The notes: generated by a model not told the origin, from the sequence alone. DNA of 64,000 nt from Romboutsia lituseburensis DSM 797 (GCF_900103615.1 NZ_FNGW01000006.1:1-64000); one strand, 5' to 3'; positions 8,979 to 17,377 are shown, counted from the stretch's first letter. Translations and numbers: made by a program.

Positions 8979-9731
8979 ATGAGAATAGGGCTATGTCTCT
9001 CTGGTGGAGGAGCTAAGGGATCATATCAAGCAGGTGTAATAAAAGCACTTTATGATAGAGGAATAAATAAATTTGATGCTATATCAGGAACATCTATAGG
9101 TGCAATAAATGGATATTACATATTCACAGGAAATGTTGAAAACTTAGAAAAAATGTGGACAAGTATTGAAACAAATCCTGAAAACGATATTAGAATAGTG
9201 GATAACACTGTGGATAATTCGTATGTTATCGATACCCTTAAGGCACTTGATACCGAAAATAAACAGGAAATGGATTTTTATGTGAACTATATAGAGATTT
9301 ATAATAAAAATGTTAGGGAAAAGGTAGAGAATGTAAAAATACTAGGAGAAAAAGAAAGCTTAAGTGCAGTAAAATACAGCTCTTTATTACCTTGTAATCC
9401 AAAAGCAAATTTACCTTTAAAACAACAATTTGTAAAAGATGTAAGTGAAGGATTATATGATGGGTTTAAGCTTGATGGAGGATTATTAAATAATACTTTA
9501 ATAGAACCATTATTAGAAAAAACTGTGGATAAAATTATAGTTATATCCACAGCACATGACTATGTTTTACCCGATGAAATAAAAAATGAGTACAATGCAG
9601 ATAATATAATTATAATAAGACCTGAAACTGCTTTTGAAAAAGGAGATACGTTAAAATTTGAAAAAAATTTCTGTACACAAATGTATAATAAGGGATATGA
9701 AATAGGAAAAAACGTAAAACTAAATATATAA
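8979..9731 (+). CDS. Patatin-like phospholipase (RssA type)
   Basis: A 250-residue protein with the full patatin signature: oxyanion-hole glycines GGGAKG at about 9-14, the nucleophile Ser39 in GTSIG at 37-41 and the catalytic Asp165 in DGG. Patatins use a Ser-Asp dyad to hydrolyse acyl esters of lipids. There is no signal peptide, so it is cytoplasmic or membrane-associated. AAGGAG at 8963-8968 serves the start. The substrate is unknown. The gene carries four DnaA-box-like 9-mers, reported among the findings. Confidence 0.88.
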   Translation: MRIGLCLSGGGAKGSYQAGVIKALYDRGINKFDAISGTSIGAINGYYIFTGNVENLEKMWTSIETNPENDIRIVDNTVDNSYVIDTLKALDTENKQEMDFYVNYIEIYNKNVREKVENVKILGEKESLSAVKYSSLLPCNPKANLPLKQQFVKDVSEGLYDGFKLDGGLLNNTLIEPLLEKTVDKIIVISTAHDYVLPDEIKNEYNADNIIIIRPETAFEKGDTLKFEKNFCTQMYNKGYEIGKNVKLNI

Positions 9732-9810
9732 GCCTAAGATATTATTGTTTTATATAAGTGTAAAAATATGAACGCTTTTATGTAAATAAATAGAATTGTA
9801 GCGAATTTTA

Positions 9811-9839
9811 TTGAATAAACTGCTAAATGTTAGTATAAT
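9811..9839 (+). promoter_or_regulatory. Candidate sigma-A promoter for the P-loop gene
   Basis: TTGAAT at 9811-9816, a 17-bp spacer and TATAAT at 9834-9839, 47 bp before the downstream start codon. Confidence 0.75.
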
Positions 9840-9886
9840 ATAAAGGTTCTTTAAATTAGAAAAAAATATATGGAGTTGATATAAAT

Positions 9887-10477
9887 ATGGCAACTAAGAG
9901 AATAGCAGTTTTAGGTGGTCCTAGATGTGGTAAAACTACATTAATACAACATTTATATGTTGAGATGAAAATAGCAGGATTAGATGTAGGTTATGCTTTA
10001 GAGTATTCAACAGAATATTTAAAAGATAAAGGTATGATAGAGACTATAGCAGAGCAGTATGGAATCTACTTAGGTCAAAAGAAAATAGAAGATGAATTAT
10101 CTACATTTGATTATGCCCTTACAGATTATGCTACTTTTGTACCTTACATATACGGAAGATTTATGTTAGGTAACAGAGATAGATCTAAAAAAGAAATACA
10201 AATACTTAAAGATTTATATTGCCTAGCAATAGAAGATATGCAAAATTACGATATGGTAGTATATGTTCCAAGAGAATTTGGATATGTACAAGATGGAGTT
10301 AGATGGCAAGATGAAGATATAGCTATTCAAATAGACGATGCTATATTAAGTTTCTTAAAAGCGGAAAATGTTAACTTTGTAGAAGTTAAAGGTTCTACTA
10401 AAGAAAGAGCTAAGCAAATATTAGAGTTATTAAATATTGATTATCAAGAAACGCCACAATTAAATGAAGAAAAATAA
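9887..10477 (+). CDS. P-loop NTPase of unknown function
   Basis: A 196-residue protein with an N-terminal Walker A motif GGPRCGKTT at residues 10-18. The rest resembles small nucleoside kinase-like or AAA_28-type ATPases: an aspartate-rich stretch near 73-83 (FDYALTDYATFVPY) and a possible Walker B, YDMVVYVP, near 124-131. It probably binds and hydrolyses ATP or GTP; no substrate can be named. It has its own promoter and a terminator that overlaps the stop codon, so it is a single-gene unit. The start at 9887 is preceded by TGGAGTTGA, a modest ribosome binding site. Confidence 0.7.
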   Translation: MATKRIAVLGGPRCGKTTLIQHLYVEMKIAGLDVGYALEYSTEYLKDKGMIETIAEQYGIYLGQKKIEDELSTFDYALTDYATFVPYIYGRFMLGNRDRSKKEIQILKDLYCLAIEDMQNYDMVVYVPREFGYVQDGVRWQDEDIAIQIDDAILSFLKAENVNFVEVKGSTKERAKQILELLNIDYQETPQLNEEK

Positions 10478-10503
10478 GCTACTATTAATTTAGTAGCTTT
10501 TTA
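10476..10503 (+). terminator. Intrinsic terminator overlapping the stop codon of the P-loop gene
   Basis: AAGCTACTA at 10476-10484 pairs with TAGTAGCTT at 10491-10499, then a T-run. The stem begins inside the TAA stop codon. Confidence 0.88.
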
Positions 10504-10633
10504 CTTTCTATAAAAATGTAATACTAAATATAATATTATTAATTTAAATTTTAGTGAGATTTTTCTAGAAGTTAGTATATAATAATAGAGTAAGATTACA
10601 TATAAAAGTTTTAATAATGAAAGGAAGATGAAC

Positions 10634-11158
10634 ATGGAAAATAAAAACCCAATAGTAACTATAGAAATGGAAAATGGAAAGAAAATAGTAGCAGAGTTAT
10701 ATCCACATATATCTCCTAATACAGTAAAGAACTTTGTAACATTAATTAACCAAGGATTCTATAATGGAGTAGGATTCCACAGAGTAATAGAAGGATTTAT
10801 GATACAAGGTGGATGCCCAGATGGAAATGGTATGGGTGGACCAGGACATGCTATAAAAGGAGAATTTAGAGGTAATGGATTTACTAATAACTTAAAGCAT
10901 GAGCCAGGAGTATTATCAATGGCTAGAACTATGGCACCAAACTCAGCTGGTTCTCAATTCTTTATAATGCATAAAAACTCTCCACATTTAGATGGACAAT
11001 ATGCTGGATTTGGTAGAGTAATAGAAGGTATGGATGTTGTAAATGAAATAGCTACAACAGCTACAGATAGAGCTGATAGACCTAAAACTCCACAAGTTAT
11101 GAAGTCTGTAACAGTTGAGACATTTGGTCAAGATTACTCTGACGTAGAAAAAATGTAA
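10634..11158 (+). CDS. Cyclophilin-type peptidyl-prolyl cis-trans isomerase
   Basis: A 174-residue cyclophilin. The catalytic core is clear: FHRVIEGFMIQGG carries the catalytic Arg, GSQFFI follows near 114-119, and AGFGRVIEGMD forms the C-terminal strand. It catalyses cis-trans isomerisation of proline peptide bonds as a folding helper and lacks a signal peptide, so it is cytoplasmic. An in-frame ATG at 10628 sits almost on top of AAGGAAG at 10621-10627, so the ATG at 10634, with seven bases of spacing, is the better start. It is monocistronic, ended by the terminator at 11181. Confidence 0.95.
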   Translation: MENKNPIVTIEMENGKKIVAELYPHISPNTVKNFVTLINQGFYNGVGFHRVIEGFMIQGGCPDGNGMGGPGHAIKGEFRGNGFTNNLKHEPGVLSMARTMAPNSAGSQFFIMHKNSPHLDGQYAGFGRVIEGMDVVNEIATTATDRADRPKTPQVMKSVTVETFGQDYSDVEKM

Positions 11159-11180
11159 TAATTGGAAAATGTATTTCTAT

Positions 11181-11213
11181 AACACCCTCAAATTTGTAGG
11201 GTGTTTTTATTTT
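11181..11213 (+). terminator. Intrinsic terminator after cyclophilin gene
   Basis: AACACCCT at 11181-11188 pairs with AGGGTGTT at 11198-11205, followed by TTTATTTT. Confidence 0.9.
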
Positions 11214-11219
11214 AATAAA

Positions 11220-11250
11220 AATAAAAAGGCACTGACATTGTCAGTACCTT
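11220..11250 (-). terminator. Intrinsic terminator of the pyrophosphatase gene (minus strand)
   Basis: On the minus strand AAGGTACTGACA (11250-11239) pairs with TGTCAGTGCCTT (11237-11226) with one G-U pair, followed by TTTTATT. It faces the cyclophilin terminator between the two convergent genes. Confidence 0.85.
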
Positions 11251-11267
11251 AATTGAAATGTATATAA

Positions 11268-12863
11268 TTACATATTATTTACAGCGCTAGTTAAGTTAGG
11301 AACTAATTGTTTCTTTCTAGAAACAACACCTTCAGCAAATACTCCTTGATTAGCATCTACATTAAAGGCTTCAGCTATTACGCTATCGTTAGCTTTGTAT
11401 ATTAAGTAAGAACCTTCTTTTATTATATCAGTTATAGCTAAAACTAACATATCATAATCAGTAGAGTTTATATAAGATAAGAATTCATCTTTTTTAGCAA
11501 ATATAGAATCTATATCTAAAGTGAATACTTGACCTATACCAACTCTTTTTCCGCTCATACTAAACTCTTTAAAGTCCATGTTTACTATTTCTTCTATGCT
11601 ATATTCATCTAATGAAGTTCCTGCTTTGAACATTTCCATAGCATAACTTTCCATATCTACATCAGCTATTTTACTTAATTCTTCGCACGCTTTTTTATCC
11701 ATATCTGTAGTAGTTGGAGATTTGAATAATAAAGTATCTGATAATATAGCAGATAATAAAAGACCAGCTATATGTTTAGGTACCTCAACATTATTTTCTT
11801 TGTACATTTGATAAACTATAGTACAAGTACATCCAACAGGCATAACTCTGAATGACATAGGTACATCAGTAGCTATTCCTCCTATTTTATGATGATCAAC
11901 TATTTCAACTATGTTAGCTTGCTCTATACCATCTGCACTTTGAGCATATTCATTATGGTCAACTAATACAACATTTTTCTTAGTTGGATTTAGAAGATGT
12001 TTTCTAGATACTAGCCCTAAGAATTTTTTGTCATTGTTAACAACAGGATAAGCTCTAAAGTTTGTATTTAACATTGTATTTTTTATATCATCTGCATAAT
12101 CATTTTCATTGAAAATAACTAAATTCTCAGTTAAAACAATATCGCTTAAGAAGTTACATTGATTTATTACATTAGATGTTTTGTATGTATCAGATTTTAC
12201 AGAGACAACAGAAACTCCGTTTTGCTTAGCTAAGCTTAATAAATCATCAGATATAGTAGTTGAACCAGCTAAAACTAAAAGTTTTACTTTAGCATCTATA
12301 GCATATTCTATTATATCGTATCTATCTCCTACTATAGCTATATCTCCTTCTTTTAATATGTCCATAACACTGTCCATACCAAAAGATAAAGTAACTACTC
12401 TACCTTTTACATCTTCGTTACAATTTACAAGTACTGAACCATCAAGATTCTTGCATATATTAGATAAAGATGTATGTATAGTATTGAAATGTTGGTGAAG
12501 TAAACTCTTAGCTATCTCTTGCATAGTAACTAATCCTATAAACTCGCCGTCATTAGATACTATAGGTAAAGTTTTAACTTGAGTACTTTCCATAAGATTG
12601 TAAGCTTCTAATATAGATGATGATAATGATAAAGCTTCCACTTTATCATAGCTTAAATCTTTAACTTCTATTTTTACATTTTTTAAAATTTGAGGAGCTT
12701 CTACTTTAAAGTAATCTAAAGCATATAAAGCTTCTTTTCTTACCTCTCCTAGAGCGTAAGGTATAGCTTTTTCACCTAATTCATTTTTTAAGTGAGCTAA
12801 TGAAATTGAAGAACATATAGAATCTGTATCTGGATTCTTATGTCCGAAAACTGATAATGTCAT
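11268..12863 (-). CDS. ppaC: Manganese-dependent inorganic pyrophosphatase with regulatory CBS-DRTGG insert
   Basis: A 531-residue DHH-family phosphoesterase. The N-terminus has the GHKNPDTDS motif (residues 6-14). Two CBS-like segments flank a DRTGG-like region between about 70 and 290. The core then resumes with VLVDHNE, the DHH motif in EIVDHHKIG and the C-terminal DHHA2 domain. This is the nucleotide-regulated (CBS) form of family II pyrophosphatase; adenine nucleotides are known ligands in related Clostridium enzymes. It hydrolyses pyrophosphate and pulls biosynthetic reactions forward. The frame extends to 12881, but AAAGGAG lies eight bases before the ATG at 12863, so that is the start. 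Confidence 0.93.
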   Translation of the reverse strand: MTLSVFGHKNPDTDSICSSISLAHLKNELGEKAIPYALGEVRKEALYALDYFKVEAPQILKNVKIEVKDLSYDKVEALSLSSSILEAYNLMESTQVKTLPIVSNDGEFIGLVTMQEIAKSLLHQHFNTIHTSLSNICKNLDGSVLVNCNEDVKGRVVTLSFGMDSVMDILKEGDIAIVGDRYDIIEYAIDAKVKLLVLAGSTTISDDLLSLAKQNGVSVVSVKSDTYKTSNVINQCNFLSDIVLTENLVIFNENDYADDIKNTMLNTNFRAYPVVNNDKKFLGLVSRKHLLNPTKKNVVLVDHNEYAQSADGIEQANIVEIVDHHKIGGIATDVPMSFRVMPVGCTCTIVYQMYKENNVEVPKHIAGLLLSAILSDTLLFKSPTTTDMDKKACEELSKIADVDMESYAMEMFKAGTSLDEYSIEEIVNMDFKEFSMSGKRVGIGQVFTLDIDSIFAKKDEFLSYINSTDYDMLVLAITDIIKEGSYLIYKANDSVIAEAFNVDANQGVFAEGVVSRKKQLVPNLTSAVNNM

Positions 12864-13035
12864 ATTAAATACTCCTTTCATACCGTAACATATATACGAT
12901 TTGATAATATGCTAAAAATATATAATTTAAATTAACAAAATATTAATTAATAAAATTTTAATATGTAATATTTTTGTAGCCTTTATAAATATATTTGTTA
13001 ATAACAAAAATATTATATCAAAAGGAGGAAACGAT

Positions 13036-13632
13036 GTGTTGCGAAAATCGAAAAAAGTTGAGAAAGTACTTATATTATTACCCATTTTAATACTGGTAAT
13101 AACAGGTTCGTATTTTATACATAAATTTAAAAGTAATCAAAATATATATAAAGATACTGATAGAGTTATGAATACCATAAGCCAAGTGTTAGATTTAAGT
13201 ACAGTAAAGTATAAGTATACTAATGTAATAACTGTTAAAAAGGATAAAAGTATAAATGAGATGAAAATACCATTTACAGAAAAATCATTTATAATAAAAT
13301 ACAATGGAATAATTAATGGAGGGGTAAAACCAGAAGATATAAAGATAGTAAAAAACAATGGAGAGTCTATACAAATACAAATAGATAAGTGTGAGATATT
13401 AGATCATTATATAGATAGTGATAATATATATGTATATGATGTTAAAAGTTCTCTGTTTAATAAGTTAGAAATTCAAGAAGTATTAGATGATATAAATAAG
13501 TATAAAAAAGAATATGAAGAAAAAGCATTAAAGGAAGGTTTAATGGAAGAGATTAAAAGGAGCACAAAAACTAGCATACAAAATATGCTTAAAAATATAG
13601 GCTATAAAAATGTCGTAGTAGAGTTTAAATAA
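13036..13632 (+). CDS. Membrane-anchored DUF4230-like protein
   Basis: A 198-residue protein with one N-terminal membrane segment (about residues 11-27, VLILLPILILVITGSYF), followed by an extracytoplasmic region with predicted strands and a C-terminal helix rich in Lys and Glu. The pattern TVKYKYTNVITVKKDKS and the overall size resemble DUF4230 proteins, which have no known function. The start is unusual: AAAGGAGGAA at 13021-13030 is followed by overlapping ATG (13034), GTG (13036) and TTG (13039). Only the GTG/TTG frame is open; the ATG frame ends after 18 codons. Expression is monocistronic, with a terminator at 13652. Confidence 0.65.
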   Translation: MLRKSKKVEKVLILLPILILVITGSYFIHKFKSNQNIYKDTDRVMNTISQVLDLSTVKYKYTNVITVKKDKSINEMKIPFTEKSFIIKYNGIINGGVKPEDIKIVKNNGESIQIQIDKCEILDHYIDSDNIYVYDVKSSLFNKLEIQEVLDDINKYKKEYEEKALKEGLMEEIKRSTKTSIQNMLKNIGYKNVVVEFK

Positions 13633-13651
13633 AATATTAAAAGTGAGTATG

Positions 13652-13692
13652 AAAAAGATAGGATTTAAATTTAAAATTCTATCTTTTTTTAT
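13652..13692 (+). terminator. Intrinsic terminator after the DUF4230-like gene
   Basis: AAAAAGATAG at 13652-13661 pairs with CTATCTTTTT (13679-13688) through a longer AT-rich stem and is followed by more T residues. Confidence 0.88.
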
Positions 13693-13906
13693 ATAAATTT
13701 GAAAATATATATTAATAGTAAATTAAGAATAATTTCTTGTAGCTATATAGATAATAGAAGTGATATAAAAATTTTATGAAAAAATAATAACAAATACATT
13801 GATTAAAATTTAACTAATACTTAACAAAAATAAAATATTTATAAAAACAGTATTTAAAAGCATATTAAAAGGTTAGAAAAAGAAGCAATTTACTAGTAAA
13901 TTAAAA

Positions 13907-13920
13907 TAAAAACGTTTTCA
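13907..13920 (+). promoter_or_regulatory. Candidate cre (CcpA) site upstream of adhE
   Basis: The reverse strand reads TGAAAACGTTTTTA, one mismatch from the cre consensus TGWAANCGNTNWCA. It lies 35 bp upstream of the -35 box of the adhE promoter. Binding is inferred. Confidence 0.5.
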
Positions 13921-13954
13921 ATAATTTAAAAAGATAAAAAAATAACAAAAAATA

Positions 13955-13983
13955 TTGACACATTTAGGGTGTTAATGTATTAT
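13955..13983 (+). promoter_or_regulatory. Strong sigma-A promoter of adhE
   Basis: TTGACA at 13955-13960, a 17-bp spacer and TATTAT at 13978-13983. Transcription should start near 13990, giving a leader of about 64 nt. Confidence 0.88.
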
Positions 13984-13998
13984 CTAAATATAGCAAGT

Positions 13999-14016
13999 TT
14001 GTTAAATAACTAACGC
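13999..14016 (+). promoter_or_regulatory. Candidate Rex operator in the adhE leader
   Basis: TTGTTAA-ATAA-CTAACGC resembles the Rex consensus TTGTTAANNNNTTAACAA, with a perfect left half and four of seven matches on the right. It sits just after the predicted start of transcription, where a bound repressor would block adhE. Rex control of adhE by the NADH/NAD ratio is established in Firmicutes; here it is inference. Confidence 0.5.
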
Positions 14017-14053
14017 AGTTTAATATAAATTATCATTTGGGAGGACCAACAGT

Positions 14054-16699
14054 ATGAGTAAAGAAGTTAAAAAAGCTAAAGAAGTAAAACAAGAATTCAG
14101 TGTAGAAAACATGATAAACGATTTAGTAGAAAAAGCTAATGTAGCAAAAGAAGCTATGTTAAAGTTAGACCAAGAAGCAGTTGATAAAATAGTAGCAGCT
14201 ATGGCTAAGGCAGGTCTAGATAAGCATATAGAACTTGCTCAAATGGCAGTTGAAGAAACTCAAAGAGGTATATTTGAAGATAAAGTAACTAAAAACATAT
14301 TCGCAACAGAATACGTTTATAATAGTATAAAGTATAAGAAAACGGTTGGGGTAATAGAAGAAAATGAAGAAGAAGGATACATGATGGTTGCAGAACCAAT
14401 AGGTGTAGTAGCTGGGGTTACTCCTGTTACAAATCCAACTTCAACTACAATGTTCAAAACATTAATATCTATGAAGGGTAGAAATCCAATAATATTCAGT
14501 TTCCATCCATCAGCTCAAAAATGTTCATCAGAAGCAGCTAGAATATTAAGAGATGCAGCTATAGAAGCTGGAGCACCAGAAAATTGTGTACAATGGATAG
14601 AAGTTCCATCATTAGAAGCATCAAGTGCATTAATGAAGCACAATGGAGTATCTTTAATACTAGCAACTGGAGGACCTGGAATGGTTAAGTCAGCTTACTC
14701 TTCAGGAAAACCAGCACTAGGAGTTGGAGCAGGAAACGTACCTTGTTTCATAGAAAAGAGTGCAGATGTTAAACAAGCAGTAAATGATTTAATATTATCT
14801 AAAACATTTGATAACGGTATGATATGTGCATCTGAGCAAGCTGTTATAGTAGAAGAATGTATATATGATGAAGTAGTAGGATTAATGAAATCTTATAACT
14901 GCTACTTTGTAAATGCAAAAGAAAAAGAATTATTAGAAAAAACTGTTATAAATCCAGAAACAAAATCATTAAACCCTAATATAGTTGGACAAAGTCCATA
15001 CACAATAGCTAAAATGGCAGGATTTGAAGTACCTAAAGACGCTAAAATGTTAGTAGCTGAAATAGGTGGAGTAGGAATGGATCATCCATTATCAAAAGAA
15101 AAATTAAGTCCAGTATTAGCTTGTATAAAAGCTAAAGATGCTAAAGAAGGAATACAAAGATGTGTGGATATGACTGAATTCGGAGGATTAGGACATTCAG
15201 CAGTTATACATTCAAATAATGATGATGTAATATTAGAGTTTGGAAATAGAGTAAGAACAGGAAGATTATTAGTAAATGCACCATCTACTCACGGAGCTAT
15301 AGGAGATATATACAATGTAAATACTCCATCATTAACTTTAGGATGTGGATCAATGGGTAATAACTCTACAACAGACAATGTATCTGCTGTAAACTTAATA
15401 AACGTTAAGAAAGTTACTAAGAGGAGAGTAAATATGCAATGGTTCAAGGTTCCTGAAAGAATATATCATGAAGTTGGTTCAATACAATATCTAGAAAAAT
15501 TACCAAATGTTGAAAGAGTAATGATAGTTACTGATAGAATGATGGTTCAATTAGGATATGTTGATAAATTAGAATACAACTTAAGAAAAAGAAGAAATCC
15601 AGTTATGATAGAAGTATTTGCTGATGTAGAACCAGATCCATCTGTAGATACAGTATTAAATGGTGCTGAAGCAATGAGAAAGTTCAAGCCAGATACAATA
15701 ATAGCTTTAGGTGGAGGATCTGCAATGGATGCTGCTAAAGGTATGTGGTTATTCTACGAAAACCCAGAAGCAGACTTTGAAGATTTAAGACTTAAGTTCA
15801 TGGATATAAGAAAGAGAATATACAAGTTCCCTAAATTAGGAAGACAAGCTAAAATGGTAGCTATACCAACTACTTCAGGAACTGGTTCAGAAGTAACTTC
15901 TTTCGCAGTTATAACTGATAAAGTAAACAATGTTAAGTATCCTTTAGCTGATTATGAGTTAACTCCAGATGTAGCTATAATAGACCCTGCTTTCGTAATG
16001 TCAGTACCAGCAGCTGTTACTGCAGATACAGGTTTAGACGTATTAACTCATGCTATAGAAGCTTATGTATCTATAATGGCAACTGATTATACAGATGCTT
16101 TAGCTATGAAAGCTATACAAATGGTATTTGATTACTTACCAAAATCATATAAAGGAGCTAATACTGCAGAAGGTAAAGAAGCTAGAGAAAAAATGCACAA
16201 TGCATCTTGTATGGCAGGTATGGCGTTTGCAAATGCTTTCTTAGGAGTAAACCACTCATTAGCTCATAAGTTAGGATCAGAATTCCATATACCACATGGT
16301 AGAGCAAATGCTATATTATTACCACATGTAATAGAATACAATGCAGCTATGCCAACTAAGTTTGCTGCATTCCCTAGATATAAGTCATTCGTAGCAGATA
16401 AGAAATATGCAGAAATAGCTAAGATGTTAGGATTAAAAGCTAACACTACAGAAGAAGGTGTTAAGAGCTTAGTAGAAGCTGTTAGAAACTTAATGAAAGA
16501 AGTAAATATGCCAATGTCTATCCAAGAATGTGGAATAGAAGAAAAAGCATATCTTGATGCAATAGAAAAATTAGCTTTAGATGCATTTGATGATCAATGT
16601 ACTCCAGCTAACCCAAGATTACCATTAGTAACTGAGTTAGTTGATATATATAAAACAATATATCCATCAAGTAAAGCAAAGCTAAATGAAAAAAAATAA
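14054..16699 (+). CDS. adhE: Bifunctional acetaldehyde-CoA/alcohol dehydrogenase
   Basis: An 881-residue fusion, full length for AdhE. The N-terminal aldehyde dehydrogenase half (about 15-430) has the catalytic Cys in NGMICASEQ near 257-265. A linker leads to the iron-dependent alcohol dehydrogenase half (about 450-870), with the nucleotide-binding GGGSAMDAAKG near 555 and metal-binding His residues in GLDVLTHAIEAY and NHSLAHKLG. It converts acetyl-CoA to acetaldehyde and then ethanol, regenerating NAD from NADH during fermentation, and usually assembles into helical spirosomes. GGGAGG at 14040-14045 precedes the ATG. A consensus promoter with candidate cre and Rex sites suggests redox and carbon control. 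Confidence 0.97.
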   Translation: MSKEVKKAKEVKQEFSVENMINDLVEKANVAKEAMLKLDQEAVDKIVAAMAKAGLDKHIELAQMAVEETQRGIFEDKVTKNIFATEYVYNSIKYKKTVGVIEENEEEGYMMVAEPIGVVAGVTPVTNPTSTTMFKTLISMKGRNPIIFSFHPSAQKCSSEAARILRDAAIEAGAPENCVQWIEVPSLEASSALMKHNGVSLILATGGPGMVKSAYSSGKPALGVGAGNVPCFIEKSADVKQAVNDLILSKTFDNGMICASEQAVIVEECIYDEVVGLMKSYNCYFVNAKEKELLEKTVINPETKSLNPNIVGQSPYTIAKMAGFEVPKDAKMLVAEIGGVGMDHPLSKEKLSPVLACIKAKDAKEGIQRCVDMTEFGGLGHSAVIHSNNDDVILEFGNRVRTGRLLVNAPSTHGAIGDIYNVNTPSLTLGCGSMGNNSTTDNVSAVNLINVKKVTKRRVNMQWFKVPERIYHEVGSIQYLEKLPNVERVMIVTDRMMVQLGYVDKLEYNLRKRRNPVMIEVFADVEPDPSVDTVLNGAEAMRKFKPDTIIALGGGSAMDAAKGMWLFYENPEADFEDLRLKFMDIRKRIYKFPKLGRQAKMVAIPTTSGTGSEVTSFAVITDKVNNVKYPLADYELTPDVAIIDPAFVMSVPAAVTADTGLDVLTHAIEAYVSIMATDYTDALAMKAIQMVFDYLPKSYKGANTAEGKEAREKMHNASCMAGMAFANAFLGVNHSLAHKLGSEFHIPHGRANAILLPHVIEYNAAMPTKFAAFPRYKSFVADKKYAEIAKMLGLKANTTEEGVKSLVEAVRNLMKEVNMPMSIQECGIEEKAYLDAIEKLALDAFDDQCTPANPRLPLVTELVDIYKTIYPSSKAKLNEKK

Positions 16700-16750
16700 T
16701 CAGATACAGAAAGAAATAAATTAATTTTATAAAAATTCAGAAAAATTACA

Positions 16751-16779
16751 TTGACTATGCAATTAAAACGTAATACAAT
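16751..16779 (+). promoter_or_regulatory. Candidate promoter directed at the adhE terminator
   Basis: TTGACT at 16751-16756, a 17-bp spacer and TACAAT at 16774-16779. The only thing downstream before the terminator is about 20 bp of non-coding DNA, so any transcript would be about 45 nt. It may be a chance match within an inverted repeat (TTACATTG / CAATGTAA). Confidence 0.4.
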
Positions 16780-16803
16780 GTAACTAAATAAACATAACAC
16801 AAT

Positions 16804-16833
16804 AAGAGGGGCCTATTAAGGCCCCCTTTTTGT
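16804..16833 (+). terminator. GC-rich intrinsic terminator after adhE
   Basis: GGGGCC at 16808-16813 pairs with GGCCCC at 16820-16825 around the loop TATTAA, with extra outer pairs, followed by TTTTTG. Confidence 0.93.
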
Positions 16834-16849
16834 GGTTATAATAAAGTAT

Positions 16850-17185
16850 CTATATATTAGATTTAAACATAGATACTTTTTCAAAATTATTTTTTATATT
16901 AATAACAGAACCTTCATAATTTACTTCAAAATTAGCAAAAGCAGAGAATAGATCTATATCCCTCATAAGATGAACAGTCATATCATGAGTATTTTTATTT
17001 AGTCTAAGTATTATAGACCTTACAAAAGGAAATTGAATTCTAGAACCAAATAAATCGGATCCATTATTATCTATATCTAGGCTACGGTAATTCAAATCTA
17101 CAAATAAATCTATATCATTATCTTCTTCTCTTATAACTCTATATTCAAAGTCTGTATCTAAGTTTAAGTTTCCGACAGTTATCAT
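16850..17185 (-). CDS. Small hypothetical protein
   Basis: A 111-residue acidic protein with no motif I recognise. It is predicted mostly as strands, with alternating hydrophobic residues (for example FVRSIILRLNKNTHDMTVHLM), and has no signal peptide or membrane segment. GAGG seven bases before the ATG at 17185 supports translation. It stands alone, convergent with adhE, and its last codons contain an inverted repeat (AAAGTATCTAT at 16843-16853 with ATAGATACTTT at 16869-16879) that may help end the transcript. Function unknown. Confidence 0.6.
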   Translation of the reverse strand: MITVGNLNLDTDFEYRVIREEDNDIDLFVDLNYRSLDIDNNGSDLFGSRIQFPFVRSIILRLNKNTHDMTVHLMRDIDLFSAFANFEVNYEGSVINIKNNFEKVSMFKSNI

Positions 17186-17253
17186 GTTTATACCTCATTT
17201 CTAAATTCATATTAGAAACATTATATCTTATAAATTAATTATTAACTAGTTTT

Positions 17254-17338
17254 AATAAATAAAAGAGCTTTCGTTGGGGGAACGAAAGCTCAAAATTGGG
17301 GGAGATTGAGTTAAATATTTAATTTTATATTACTAGTA
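17254..17338 (-). ncRNA. Candidate C-rich small RNA
   Basis: Read on the minus strand, the region ends in a perfect terminator: GAGCTTTCGTT and AACGAAAGCTC pair over 11 bp around a CCCCC loop (17291-17265), then TTTTATTTATT. A second run, TCTCCCCCAA, lies just upstream between the short arms CTCAA and TTGAG. A possible promoter is TTGATT (17374-17369) and TATATC (17350-17345) with an 18-bp spacer. Paired C-rich loops are the hallmark of Gram-positive RNAs such as RsaE/RoxS that bind Shine-Dalgarno sequences. The coordinates and the RNA itself are inferred. Confidence 0.5.
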
Positions 17339-17377
17339 TGGACAGATATATTTAGTTTATACATTAAAAATCAAAAA

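Noticed and set aside
17265-17291. Hairpin GAGCTTTCGTT-GGGGG-AACGAAAGCTC read as a plus-strand terminator
   Set aside because: No T-run follows on the plus strand and no plus-strand gene precedes it. The T-run is on the minus side, so it was placed with the minus-strand RNA candidate.
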